Positions 1 to 6,253 are shown, numbered from the stretch's first letter. The stretch: 12,326 nucleotides of DNA from an uncultured Campylobacter sp. (GCF_938045225.1 NZ_CALINL010000189.1:1-12326), one strand, 5' to 3'. Notes: generated from the sequence alone by a model not told the origin. Program-made: numbers and translations.

Positions 1-1
1 A

Positions 2-172
2 CTCTCCCCCTTGTGATTTATGGCAAGTAATGGCATATCCATATTTTACTCGTAGTGCATTGAAATAAGGGTCATTCTTCAGCATATCCTTAAATTCTTG
101 AGAATGTCTGTCGTATTGACCTTTACTTTTTGTATCAAAACGGATCATAAAATCAACGAAAAGAGCCTTGAG
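2..172 (-). CDS. C-terminal fragment of a RecD/UvrD-like DNA helicase (partial, runs off the left edge)
   Basis: The minus strand is open from about 172 down to the left edge and encodes a peptide containing DPYFNALRVKYGYAITCHKS followed by QGGE. This is the conserved C-terminal motif block of superfamily 1 helicases of the RecD/UvrD type (typical pattern: VKYGYAxTCHKxQGGEW). Only about 57 residues are visible. The preceding residues (ALFVDFMIRF, then a variable stretch and EFKDML) also fit this family from memory, so the fragment probably extends to about position 170, where it collides head-on with fdhD. It has no start here and its end lies outside. Codon use (aag, gat, tat, ctg) and the lack of AAATTT differ from the neighbours, and the protein type reminds me of Bacteroidetes helicases. 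It could be a transferred fragment or a chimeric contig end. The right boundary is uncertain by about 30 bases. Confidence 0.6.
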
Positions 173-676
173 CAGTTTGACGAGGAAAAGGTGATAATCA
201 GCGGCTGTGGACGCAGCTCGACGGCAAACATCGATCCAGAGGCTATGGCGGCACGTTCGATAAAGGGCGAGGTTAAATTTCACAAAGACGAAATTTTGCG
301 CCAGATGGGGCAGTTTTACACGCAGTGCGAGCTTTACGAGATGACTGGCTGTGTGCATACGGCTAAGCTTTTTGTTAGCGGCGAGCAGTTTTACATCGGC
401 GAGGATATCGCTCAGCACAACACCATAGATAAAGCCGTCGGCAAAGCGGTACTAGCCGGCGCGAAGCTGCAAAATTCGTTTTTGATGGTGAGCGGAAGGC
501 TAAGCTCTGAAATGGTCGCAAAGGCCGTCATGCACGGCATCCCTGTACTCGTCTCGCGCACGGCTCCGACTAGCCTTGGCGTCGTGATAGCGCGTAAATT
601 TAACCTCACGCTATGCGGCTTTGCTCGCGGCGAAAACATAAATGTATACAGCGGCGCGGAGAGAATCTATGAGTGA
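98..676 (+). CDS. fdhD: Formate dehydrogenase accessory sulfurtransferase FdhD, 5'-truncated
   Basis: FdhD passes sulfur from a cysteine desulfurase to the bis-MGD cofactor of formate dehydrogenase, and the enzyme is inactive without it. Family signatures seen: SGCGRSS (the essential loop cysteine, residue 37 here), TGCVHTAKL, EDIAQHNTIDKAVG, MVSGRLSSEMVAKAV and SRTAPTSLGV. Full FdhD proteins are about 250-280 residues. Here only the C-terminal two thirds remain: homology is convincing only from roughly position 165-175 (EQFDEEKVIISG) onward, and the stretch before it reads as helicase on the other strand. The TTG at 98 and the ATG at 104 merely open the frame and have no good ribosome binding site, so neither is likely to be the native start. 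The gene overlaps the start of the ModE-like gene by 8 bases, so the two were one operon. In C. jejuni fdhD also sits beside a ModE-like gene. If the junction is real, the gene is broken; if it is an assembly artefact, the true gene is intact. Confidence 0.85.
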   Translation: MRMSVVLTFTFCIKTDHKINEKSLEQFDEEKVIISGCGRSSTANIDPEAMAARSIKGEVKFHKDEILRQMGQFYTQCELYEMTGCVHTAKLFVSGEQFYIGEDIAQHNTIDKAVGKAVLAGAKLQNSFLMVSGRLSSEMVAKAVMHGIPVLVSRTAPTSLGVVIARKFNLTLCGFARGENINVYSGAERIYE

Positions 677-1436
677 GCAAATACGAGAACTGATAACCAA
701 ACTGCTAAATCCAAAGGGCAGGCTAGACTGCGGCGCGGCGTTTAAGATCGCCGCAAAACTAGGTGTAGAGGTCGGGCTGGTTAGCGACGAGGCCGAAAAA
801 ATGGGCGTAAAGATCGACAACTGCGAGCTGGGGCAGTTTGGCGGGCTAGAAAACGGACGCGGCAAATACACCGTGATGACGCAGCTAAAACAGATGACCG
901 ATGAAAAGGACAGAATCCTGTGCAAAGACGCTAGAGACGCGGCTGCGGGCGTGGGACTAAAGACGATACGCTCGACGCTAAAAGACTATAAAATCGACGT
1001 AAAATACTGCCAGCTGGGGTGTTTTAAGGAGAAGAAAGGAAAAAAGATGAGAGTAAAAACCAAAACCTGGATAGAAAACGACGAGGGCGAGCTGATCTTC
1101 GGCAAAGGTAAAACAGAAGTCCTAGATGTCATCGCAGAGGTCGGCTCGATCTCAAAGGCCGCCGAAATCCTAGGCATGAACTATAAAAAATGCTGGACTC
1201 ATCTGCAAATTTTGCAAAAAAATCTAAAAGAGGAGCTTTTTACGACTAAGCAAGGCGGCGGAGAAAACGCCGGCACAACGCTAAACGAGCGCGCGCATGA
1301 GCTCATAAACGCCTATAGGCAGCTTCAAAACGACATCGAGGACTTTGCGGATAAGCGCTTTAAGGAGCTGTTTTTGAAAAAAGACGGCGAGAAAAACGAC
1401 GCAACTAAAGACGACAAAAAAGATAAAAAGAAATAA
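669..1436 (+). CDS. modE: ModE-like molybdate/tungstate-responsive transcriptional regulator with duplicated N-terminal domain
   Basis: The protein has 255 residues from the ATG at 669; a frame open further upstream lies inside fdhD and is not used. The C-terminal part (about residues 145-235) is the ModE N-domain type winged helix: GSISKAAEILGMNYKKCWTH is the characteristic LysR/ModE recognition helix region. The usual C-terminal Mop/TOBE molybdate-binding domains are absent. Instead the N-terminus holds two similar segments, about residues 18-58 and 82-119, each with a C..A...A...GV-type start and a CxLGxF end (C21/C52 and C85/C114, plus C117). A lysine-rich tail (KDDKKDKKK) ends the protein. 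In C. jejuni a single ModE-like protein is known to control both the molybdate and the tungstate transporters, and it lies next to fdhD as here. Likely targets in this window are the palindromes upstream of tupA and of the fdh operon. Regulator identity is strong; ligand and targets are inferred. Confidence 0.82.
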   Translation: MSEQIRELITKLLNPKGRLDCGAAFKIAAKLGVEVGLVSDEAEKMGVKIDNCELGQFGGLENGRGKYTVMTQLKQMTDEKDRILCKDARDAAAGVGLKTIRSTLKDYKIDVKYCQLGCFKEKKGKKMRVKTKTWIENDEGELIFGKGKTEVLDVIAEVGSISKAAEILGMNYKKCWTHLQILQKNLKEELFTTKQGGGENAGTTLNERAHELINAYRQLQNDIEDFADKRFKELFLKKDGEKNDATKDDKKDKKK

Positions 1437-1463
1437 AACCATATCAAATTTAAGGGAGAAAAA

Positions 1464-1652
1464 ATGTACGTAAAACTAAACGATAGGGTCTATCTAAACA
1501 AAGACAAGATCACTAGAGTAAAGGTAGATAGTGTCCAAGACGGTATCAGGATTCGCTTCTATGAGGGGCAAAATCAGGTCGCTAAAAGCGGACGCTTCGA
1601 AACTGAGGCAAAAGCTATCGAGTGGCTAGAGAAAAATTTTATAAATAAATAA
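1464..1652 (+). CDS. Small conserved-looking protein of unknown function (62 aa)
   Basis: A 62-residue protein preceded by a good ribosome binding site (AAGGGAG, 1452-1458) and following the ModE-like gene by 27 bases, so probably in the same transcript. I do not recognise a named family. It begins with alternating hydrophobic/charged stretches that look like beta strands (MYVKLNDRVYL, ITRVKVD, IRIRFYEG) and ends in a helix (ETEAKAIEWLEKNF). It has no cysteine, no signal peptide and no membrane segment, so it is cytoplasmic. Codon use matches its neighbours. The position after fdhD-modE hints at a role linked to formate dehydrogenase or metal regulation, but that is only context. Confidence 0.65.
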   Translation: MYVKLNDRVYLNKDKITRVKVDSVQDGIRIRFYEGQNQVAKSGRFETEAKAIEWLEKNFINK

Positions 1653-1791
1653 AATTCCCGCCTCTCGCAAAGGGTCGTGAGCTTCTGCGGCTAGCGTCTC
1701 TTTGCCTTAAAAACTCACACGAACAGCTAAATTTAATCTCCAAATTTCCTAGTCTTTCCACCGCAAAAGCCCTAAATTTGCGAAAATTTAA

Positions 1792-1797
1792 TATAAT
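1792..1797 (+). promoter_or_regulatory. Promoter -10 box of the class V PLP enzyme gene
   Basis: A perfect TATAAT lies 26 bases before the ATG at 1824, following an AT-rich stretch. Campylobacter vegetative promoters are known to rely on the -10 box with little or no -35 consensus. A transcription start near 1804 would give a leader of about 20 bases, with AAAGAG at 1813-1818 as ribosome binding site. This makes the gene independent of the fdhD-modE transcript. Confidence 0.6.
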
Positions 1798-1823
1798 TAC
1801 CGCATCAAATTTAAAGAGTAAAA

Positions 1824-3149
1824 ATGCTAAATTTAGACGAAATACGAAAAAATATCATCCTAAAACCTGGCGTGCGCTATTTTGATTACACCGCTTCCGG
1901 GCTTGCCTATGAGCCCGTAGAGCGCGAGATAGGCGAAATTTTAAAAACCTACGCCAACACCCACTCCGACAGTAGCTCCAGCGCCATCATCACGCAGCGG
2001 CGCTACGAGGGCGCGCGAGAGAGCCTAAAAAAGCTACTTGGGCTTGACGAGCGGTTTTGCCTCATCGCTTGCGGGCAGGGCGCGACGACTGCGATCAAGA
2101 AATTTCAGGAGTTGCTCGGTATCTACCTGCCGCCTGCGACCAGAAGCGCGATCGGCGAGGCGAATTTACGCGCCGTGCAGCTTCCGCTGGTGCTCGTTTC
2201 GCCATACGAGCATCATTCAAACGAGCTTAGCTTTCGCGAGGGGCTTTGCGACTACCTGCGTGTGCCGCTTAACGAGTCCGGCGAGATCGATCTGCTAGTA
2301 CTCGAGCGTATCTTGAAGCTAAATGCGGGACGCCGTATCATCGGCTCGTTTAGCGCCGCCTCAAACGTCACGGGCGTCATAAGCGATTATAAAAAGATCA
2401 GCGAGCTAATCAGGGCTGCGGGCGGTATCGTTGCCTTTGACTGCGCGGCGCTGAGCTCTCACGCAAATTTAGATTGCGATTACTTTGACGCGATTTTCCT
2501 CTCGCCGCATAAATTGCTCGGCGGACCTGCTAGCTGCGGGCTTTTGGCGATCAAAAAAGAGCTGCTTAACGGCGACGTGCCGACATTTGCCGCGGGCGGG
2601 ACGGTCGCCTACGCTAACCGCGAAGGACACGTATTTTTGAAAAACCCCGAGCAGCTAGAGGAGGGCGGTACGCCGCCTATCATCGGGCTAATGCGGGCAA
2701 ATTTGGCCTACGCGCTACGAAACGAGGTCGGTTTTGAGAGGATAAAAAGCGCCGAGGACGAGCTAGCACGGCTTTTTGAGAGCGAGCTAGCGGGCATAGA
2801 CGAGATCATAAACTACGCTCCAAAGGGCGCGCCGCGGCTGCCGATAATCTCATTTAACGTGCGCGGCGTCTCGGCGTATGATTTCGCCGCGAGCCTTAGC
2901 AACGACTTCGGTATCCAGACGCGCGCCGGCGTGATGTGCGCGGGGCCCTACGCTCACGATCTGCTGGGTATCAAGGAGGGGCGCATGCCGGAAAGCAAGC
3001 CCGGCTTTGTGCGCGTGAGCCTACACTACACGCACACCGAGCGCGACGTGCTATATCTAGTTGGCGCGATAAAATCCTGCGTCAAAAAGCACCGCGAGCT
3101 TTGGGGCGAGGAAAAGGCGATGTATGAGATGTTCGGCGGGAAGATTTAG
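1824..3149 (+). CDS. Class V aminotransferase fold PLP enzyme, cysteine desulfurase / selenocysteine lyase-like
   Basis: A 441-residue fold-type I PLP enzyme of the NifS/CsdB (SufS) group. Visible features in order: FDYTASG near residue 20, the small-residue loop GQGATTA (84-90), EHHSNELSF (H130, stacking over PLP), FDCAALSSH (D206, PLP nitrogen), SPHKLLGGP with K230 as the Schiff-base lysine, and RAGVMCAGP with C372. RxGxxCA is the catalytic-cysteine loop of SufS-type desulfurases and selenocysteine lyases. The enzyme is therefore expected to take sulfur from cysteine or selenium from selenocysteine, leaving alanine. It is cytoplasmic and slightly longer than SufS (about 406). It lies alone between the fdhD-modE cluster and the tungstate transporter. 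FdhD needs a desulfurase partner and FdhA here contains selenocysteine, so a donor role for either is attractive but unproven. It could equally be an unrelated class V enzyme such as a carbon-sulfur lyase. GC content is higher than in the rest of the window. Confidence 0.8.
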   Translation: MLNLDEIRKNIILKPGVRYFDYTASGLAYEPVEREIGEILKTYANTHSDSSSSAIITQRRYEGARESLKKLLGLDERFCLIACGQGATTAIKKFQELLGIYLPPATRSAIGEANLRAVQLPLVLVSPYEHHSNELSFREGLCDYLRVPLNESGEIDLLVLERILKLNAGRRIIGSFSAASNVTGVISDYKKISELIRAAGGIVAFDCAALSSHANLDCDYFDAIFLSPHKLLGGPASCGLLAIKKELLNGDVPTFAAGGTVAYANREGHVFLKNPEQLEEGGTPPIIGLMRANLAYALRNEVGFERIKSAEDELARLFESELAGIDEIINYAPKGAPRLPIISFNVRGVSAYDFAASLSNDFGIQTRAGVMCAGPYAHDLLGIKEGRMPESKPGFVRVSLHYTHTERDVLYLVGAIKSCVKKHRELWGEEKAMYEMFGGKI

Positions 3150-3435
3150 CTTTTCATCGCTTGTTTTTTGAAATTTAAGTAGTTAAATTTTGCTCCTCAT
3201 TTTTAAAATCCGCTTTTAAAATTTAGCCGAATTTACACATTAAATTTAACTGTAATTTTACTCGTTAGCACCGTAAAGATACGGGTCTGGGGCGGTAAAA
3301 ATTTAAAACGGAAAAGCAAAAATTCGAGCGAGCAATTTGAGTAAATTTAAAATCAAATTCGCCGCTTAAATTTGATCGAATTAAAAATCCAGCAAGCAAA
3401 ATTTAACTCTCAAATTTGGCTACGAATTTATGGCA

Positions 3436-3452
3436 CCCCCCCCCAAAAAAAA
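3436..3452. repeat. Homopolymer tract C9A8
   Basis: Nine C are followed directly by eight A in a non-coding spacer. Long G/C homopolymers are the usual phase-variable sites in Campylobacter, but here no convincing reading frame crosses the tract, so length changes would affect at most RNA structure or a distant transcript end. A base-calling error in the tract length is also possible. Confidence 0.7.
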
Positions 3453-3525
3453 TAAACGCCAAATTTATAAAAATTAAAAAGAGTAAATTTAAGAGAGAAA
3501 ATGGGTGCAAAGCGCGCCCGAATCA

Positions 3526-3561
3526 CGCAAATTTAAGCCATAAATTCGGCTCAAATTTGCG
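3526..3561. repeat. Long imperfect inverted repeat just downstream of tupA
   Basis: CGCAAATTT (3526-3534) pairs with AAATTTGCG (3553-3561), and AGCC (3536-3539) pairs with GGCT (3548-3551), with one A/C mismatch between the two blocks and an 8-base loop. It begins 11 bases beyond the tupA stop on the minus strand. It has no T-tract on either side, so it may be a 3' stabilising structure or a weak terminator of tupA rather than a classical rho-independent terminator. Confidence 0.45.
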
Positions 3562-3572
3562 CATAAATAAAA

Positions 3573-4391
3573 TTAGTTCTTGCGACTGTTCGCGTCAGGC
3601 GTGAAAAGCGGCTTATCTAGCAGCTTAAAGTCGCCGATAAATTTCTGACCCTCTTCGCTCGTCGCCCACTCGATAAATTTATTTGCGTTTTCGATGTCGG
3701 CTTTAGCGCAGTGCTTCGGATTTACCGCGATTAGCGAGTAGAAGTTCTTTAGGTCGTTGTCGCCTTCGTTGATGATGACCATCTCAGGCGCGCCTTTTTT
3801 GGTGTCCTCATACTTGATGTAGGTGCCGCGGTCGGTGAACGTCACGCCCTTTTGCTCGGCTGCAGCGTTGATAGTAGCTAGCATGCCTTGGCCTGTTTGC
3901 ATATACCAGCTGTCTTTTTCAGGTACTTCGCCGATGATTTTTTTCCAGATACCTTTTTCTTTGTTGTCGGTGCCTGATTTATCGCCGCGAGAGAAAAATT
4001 TGATGTTCTCTTTTTTGATCAGCTCAAAGCTCTCTTTTATGTCTTTGCCTTTAAATTTATCGGCGATAGATTTATCGGCGATTACGACGAAGTCATTGTA
4101 CATTACGGGTTTTCTCTCGACGCCAAAGCCCTTTTCTACAAATTCTTTCTCAACTTTTGGCGAATGCACGAAAAGTATGTCCGCATCGCAGTTTTCGCCT
4201 AGTTTTAAGGCTGCTCCCGTGCCTACGGCAGTCCATTTGATATCGACGCCGGTTTTTGCCTTATACGCAGGATAGATCGCGTCTAGTAGCCCCGTGTTAT
4301 CGGTGCTGGTCGTAGTTGCCATGATGAGTTCGCTGTCGCCCGCGAACGCCAAAACGCTCGCGATTAACGAGCCTAATATTACTTTTTTCAT
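3573..4391 (-). CDS. tupA: Tungstate ABC transporter, periplasmic substrate-binding protein TupA
   Basis: A 272-residue periplasmic binding protein that captures tungstate for uptake. It has a Sec signal peptide (MKKVILGSLIASVLAFA, cleavage expected after A17). The mature protein opens with ATTTSTDNTGLLD (T26-T30), the TTTST signature that separates TupA from molybdate-binding ModA. It also carries SPKVEKEFV, NDFVVIA and FFSRGDKSGT (S134-T141), the second oxyanion-binding region of the family. The ATG at 4391 is preceded by AAGGAG at a normal distance. Transcription is divergent from tupB-tupC, the same arrangement as in C. jejuni, with a palindrome over its -10 box (see 4410-4430). Family knowledge: C. 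jejuni TupA binds tungstate extremely tightly and supports formate dehydrogenase activity; the formate dehydrogenase genes are nearby here. Two cysteines (C68 and one near residue 228) are of no known role. Confidence 0.93.
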   Translation of the reverse strand: MKKVILGSLIASVLAFAGDSELIMATTTSTDNTGLLDAIYPAYKAKTGVDIKWTAVGTGAALKLGENCDADILFVHSPKVEKEFVEKGFGVERKPVMYNDFVVIADKSIADKFKGKDIKESFELIKKENIKFFSRGDKSGTDNKEKGIWKKIIGEVPEKDSWYMQTGQGMLATINAAAEQKGVTFTDRGTYIKYEDTKKGAPEMVIINEGDNDLKNFYSLIAVNPKHCAKADIENANKFIEWATSEEGQKFIGDFKLLDKPLFTPDANSRKN

Positions 4392-4409
4392 GTTTCTCCT
4401 TTTTTAAAA

Positions 4410-4430
4410 AGTATGCTATTATAGCACATT
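4410..4430. promoter_or_regulatory. tupA -10 box overlapped by a palindromic operator, candidate ModE-like site
   Basis: On the minus strand TATAAT (plus positions 4418-4423) is a perfect -10 box for tupA, giving a leader of about 20 bases before the ATG at 4391. Around it lies the palindrome TGCTA-TTA-TAGCA (4414-4426). Read as a broader site it is AGTATGC, seven bases, GCACATT. The same layout recurs upstream of the fdh operon (6316-6336, 6366-6386). An operator sitting on the -10 box suggests repression of tupA when bound. A TAATAC at 4435-4440 could be the -10 box for tupB in the other direction. Assignment to the ModE-like regulator is inferred from its known control of tup in C. jejuni. 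Confidence 0.6.
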
Positions 4431-4467
4431 AAATTAATACTTAAGAAATATACAAAGGAAAGAATAT

Positions 4468-5160
4468 TTGGATTTTTTACTAAACGGATTTTTGGAGGCC
4501 TTTAGGCTGCTTTTTAGCGGCGACGAGGAGACGTATTCGGCGATTAGGGCGACGCTTTACACTTCGAGCGTTTCGATATTTTTTGCGATTTTAGTCGGCT
4601 TTCCGCTAGGCTTTACGCTGGGATTTTATGATTTTAAAGGGCGCAGGATTTTGCGACTGCTCAGCGATACGGCGCTTGCGATGCCCACCGTTGCGATCGG
4701 ACTTATTTTGTACGCGTTTATCACGCGAAACGGCCCGTTTGGCGAGTTTGGGCTACTTTTTACGCTAAAGGCCGTGATGCTGGGGCAGTTTGTACTGGCT
4801 CTGCCTATCATCGTCTCGCTAAGCGCTAGCGTCGTGGAAAATATGGACAAAAAGCACTATCTAACCATACTAAATTTACGCCTGAGCGCGCCAAGGCTCG
4901 TTGGCTGCGTGCTTTACGAGCTAAGATATGCTTTGATGGTAGTCGTAGCGACGGCGTACGGGCGTATCGTGGCTGAGGTCGGCGTGGCGATGATGATCGG
5001 CGGTAATATCAAATATTTTACCCGCACGATCACGACCGCGGTGTCGCTGGAGACAAATAAAGGCGAGTTTGCGATGGGTATAGCGCTGGCTTTGGTGCTT
5101 ATCTTTATCGCATTTGTCGTAAATTTGACGATACACGCGCTAAAAAGGCTTGACCGATGA
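4468..5160 (+). CDS. tupB: Tungstate ABC transporter, permease TupB
   Basis: A 230-residue integral inner-membrane protein with about five hydrophobic segments (roughly residues 33-54, 66-86, 92-118, 150-172 and 203-223), the expected size for TupB/WtpB-like permeases with a single binding-protein-dependent transport domain. The cytoplasmic coupling helix region lies around ILNLRLSAPRLVGCVLYELR (134-153), and GRIVAEVGVAMMIGGN (165-180) is a strongly conserved TupB-type stretch. It forms the tungstate channel with TupC as ATPase and TupA as periplasmic donor. The start is a TTG at 4468, chosen because AAAGGAA at 4454-4460 is correctly spaced and no ATG lies nearby in frame. The gene is divergent from tupA and ends 93 bases before tupC. 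Confidence 0.9.
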   Translation: MDFLLNGFLEAFRLLFSGDEETYSAIRATLYTSSVSIFFAILVGFPLGFTLGFYDFKGRRILRLLSDTALAMPTVAIGLILYAFITRNGPFGEFGLLFTLKAVMLGQFVLALPIIVSLSASVVENMDKKHYLTILNLRLSAPRLVGCVLYELRYALMVVVATAYGRIVAEVGVAMMIGGNIKYFTRTITTAVSLETNKGEFAMGIALALVLIFIAFVVNLTIHALKRLDR

Positions 5161-5267
5161 AATTTGATAAATTTAAAAATTTTAAGCTCGCACAAAGCAG
5201 CCTGGGCGCGTCAAATTTGAGCTTTTTTGTAAATTTAACGAGAAAGGCGCAAAGTGATAAACGTTAG
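5157..5267 (+). CDS. Possible 36-codon leader/linker ORF between tupB and tupC
   Basis: An ATG at 5157 overlaps the tupB stop codon as ATGA and opens a 36-residue frame ending at 5267, overlapping the tupC start. The peptide begins MKFDKFKNFKLAQSS and is basic, with no recognisable motif. Much of it is translated AAATTT spacer sequence (KFDKF, SNLSF, VNLT), so it may not be a conserved gene. Translational coupling through ATGA could carry ribosomes across the otherwise unusual 93-base gap to the tupC GTG start. Low confidence as a protein. Confidence 0.25.
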   Translation: MKFDKFKNFKLAQSSLGASNLSFFVNLTRKAQSDKR

Positions 5268-6207
5268 AAATTTACGCCTAAACTACGGCGCGAACGAGAT
5301 TTTAAACATCCCGCGCCTTGATATCGACGTTAGCAAAATCACTGCGCTAACGGGCAGCAACGGGAGCGGCAAAAGCACGCTAATGCGAGTGATGTCGTTT
5401 TTACAAAGGCCCACTAGCGGCGAAGTACGGCTGTGGGGGAGTAGCGCGCCGAGTCTAAATTTACTGCGCGACGTTAGCGTTTTGTTGCCAGAGCCAGCGC
5501 TTTTAAAACGCTCCGTGAGGGAAAACTTCAAGGCCGTTTTAAAAAGCCGCGGAGTGCTAGCGGAATTTGACGAGCGGGCGAGCGAGGCGTTAAATTTGGC
5601 CGGGCTTGACGAGAGCTTTTTAAACAAGCGCCACTTTGAGCTAAGCTCTGGACAGACGCAGCGCGTTAGCTTTGCGTTAAATTTGGCGCTTAGATCGCGG
5701 CTTTATCTACTCGACGAGCCGACAAACAGCGTGGACGTGGGCACCTCAAAGCTTTTCGGCAAGGCGGTGCTTTATATGCGGCAACGATACGGCTGCGGCT
5801 TTGTGATCGCTAGCCACGACGATAAATGGCTAACCGCAGTCGCCGAAGAAAACGTCTTTTTGCACAAGGGGCGCGTATGCGAATTTGAATACAAAAATAT
5901 TTTCGACGCGCGGGACGGGGTTTTAAAATTTGACGAAAACGCGGTCGTAAATTTGCCGTCAAATTTACGTAACGCCGTAAAGATCGCCGTAAATCCGGGT
6001 AAAGTAATGCTGAGTAAAACGCCGATAGAAGGCTATCTTGAAGGTATCTTGCACTCGGTTTCGCTCTATCTTGGCAAAGATCTTTTGGTAAAAATCAAAG
6101 TCGGCGACTTTTTGATTAAAACGCTGGCGCCAAATTCGCAAAATTTTAACGTCGGCGAAAATATTTATTTTAAATTTGACGATGGAGCGTTTTTGGGGCT
6201 TGAATGA
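5254..6207 (+). CDS. tupC: Tungstate ABC transporter, ATP-binding protein TupC with C-terminal extra domain
   Basis: A 317-residue ABC ATPase energising tungstate import with TupB. Motifs seen: Walker A GSNGSGKST (34-42), signature LSSGQTQR (130-137), Walker B LYLLDEPT (150-157), D-loop NSVD and H-loop SHD (187-189). The Q-loop position reads LLPEPALL, with proline 79 where family members have glutamine. After about residue 230 comes an extra domain (NAVKIAVNPGKVML through IKVGDFLIKTLAP) that resembles the TOBE/Mop-like regulatory domain of oxyanion transport ATPases. The GTG start at 5254 has AAAGG just upstream. It is co-oriented with tupB, 93 bases downstream, and precedes a 300-base regulatory spacer. 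Assignment rests on gene context plus ATPase motifs; specificity for tungstate comes from tupA. Confidence 0.88.
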   Translation: MINVRNLRLNYGANEILNIPRLDIDVSKITALTGSNGSGKSTLMRVMSFLQRPTSGEVRLWGSSAPSLNLLRDVSVLLPEPALLKRSVRENFKAVLKSRGVLAEFDERASEALNLAGLDESFLNKRHFELSSGQTQRVSFALNLALRSRLYLLDEPTNSVDVGTSKLFGKAVLYMRQRYGCGFVIASHDDKWLTAVAEENVFLHKGRVCEFEYKNIFDARDGVLKFDENAVVNLPSNLRNAVKIAVNPGKVMLSKTPIEGYLEGILHSVSLYLGKDLLVKIKVGDFLIKTLAPNSQNFNVGENIYFKFDDGAFLGLE

Positions 6208-6253
6208 GCCTCAAATTTTACAAATTTCGTTTCAAATTTTAAATTTAGACTCA

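Larger units (their letters stand above)
3150..3572. other. 423-base intergenic spacer rich in AAATTT, no gene seen
   Basis: The spacer lies between the convergent ends of the PLP enzyme gene and tupA. It contains about a dozen AAATTT hexamers, often flanked as TCAAATTTGA or TTAAATTTAA, a C9A8 homopolymer tract (3436-3452) and a long imperfect hairpin (3526-3561). A small frame at 3416-3604 runs through it, but its composition is that of translated spacer (K, N, I, F) and I do not accept it as a gene. No tRNA or terminator with a clear T-tract was found behind the PLP enzyme gene. Confidence 0.6.

Noticed and set aside
642..668. Upstream start for the ModE-like gene inside fdhD
   Set aside because: The added residues (YTAARRES) are out-of-frame fdhD sequence; the ATG at 669 gives the natural 8-base overlap.
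1667..1705. Possible terminator GCAAAG...CTTTGC after the 62-residue gene
   Set aside because: Six-base stem with a 27-base loop and no T-tract; too weak to list.
3271..3284. CCGTA-AAGA-TACGG mini hairpin, considered as part of an RNA gene
   Set aside because: No cloverleaf or other RNA structure around it; five-base stems arise by chance.
3416..3604. Small plus-strand frame through the C9A8 tract into the tupA 3' end
   Set aside because: Composition is translated AAATTT spacer, with no ribosome binding site or motif, and it overlaps tupA in antisense.
3823..4275. 150-codon frame opposite tupA
   Set aside because: It is fully antisense to a well-recognised gene, has serine-rich shadow composition and no family likeness.
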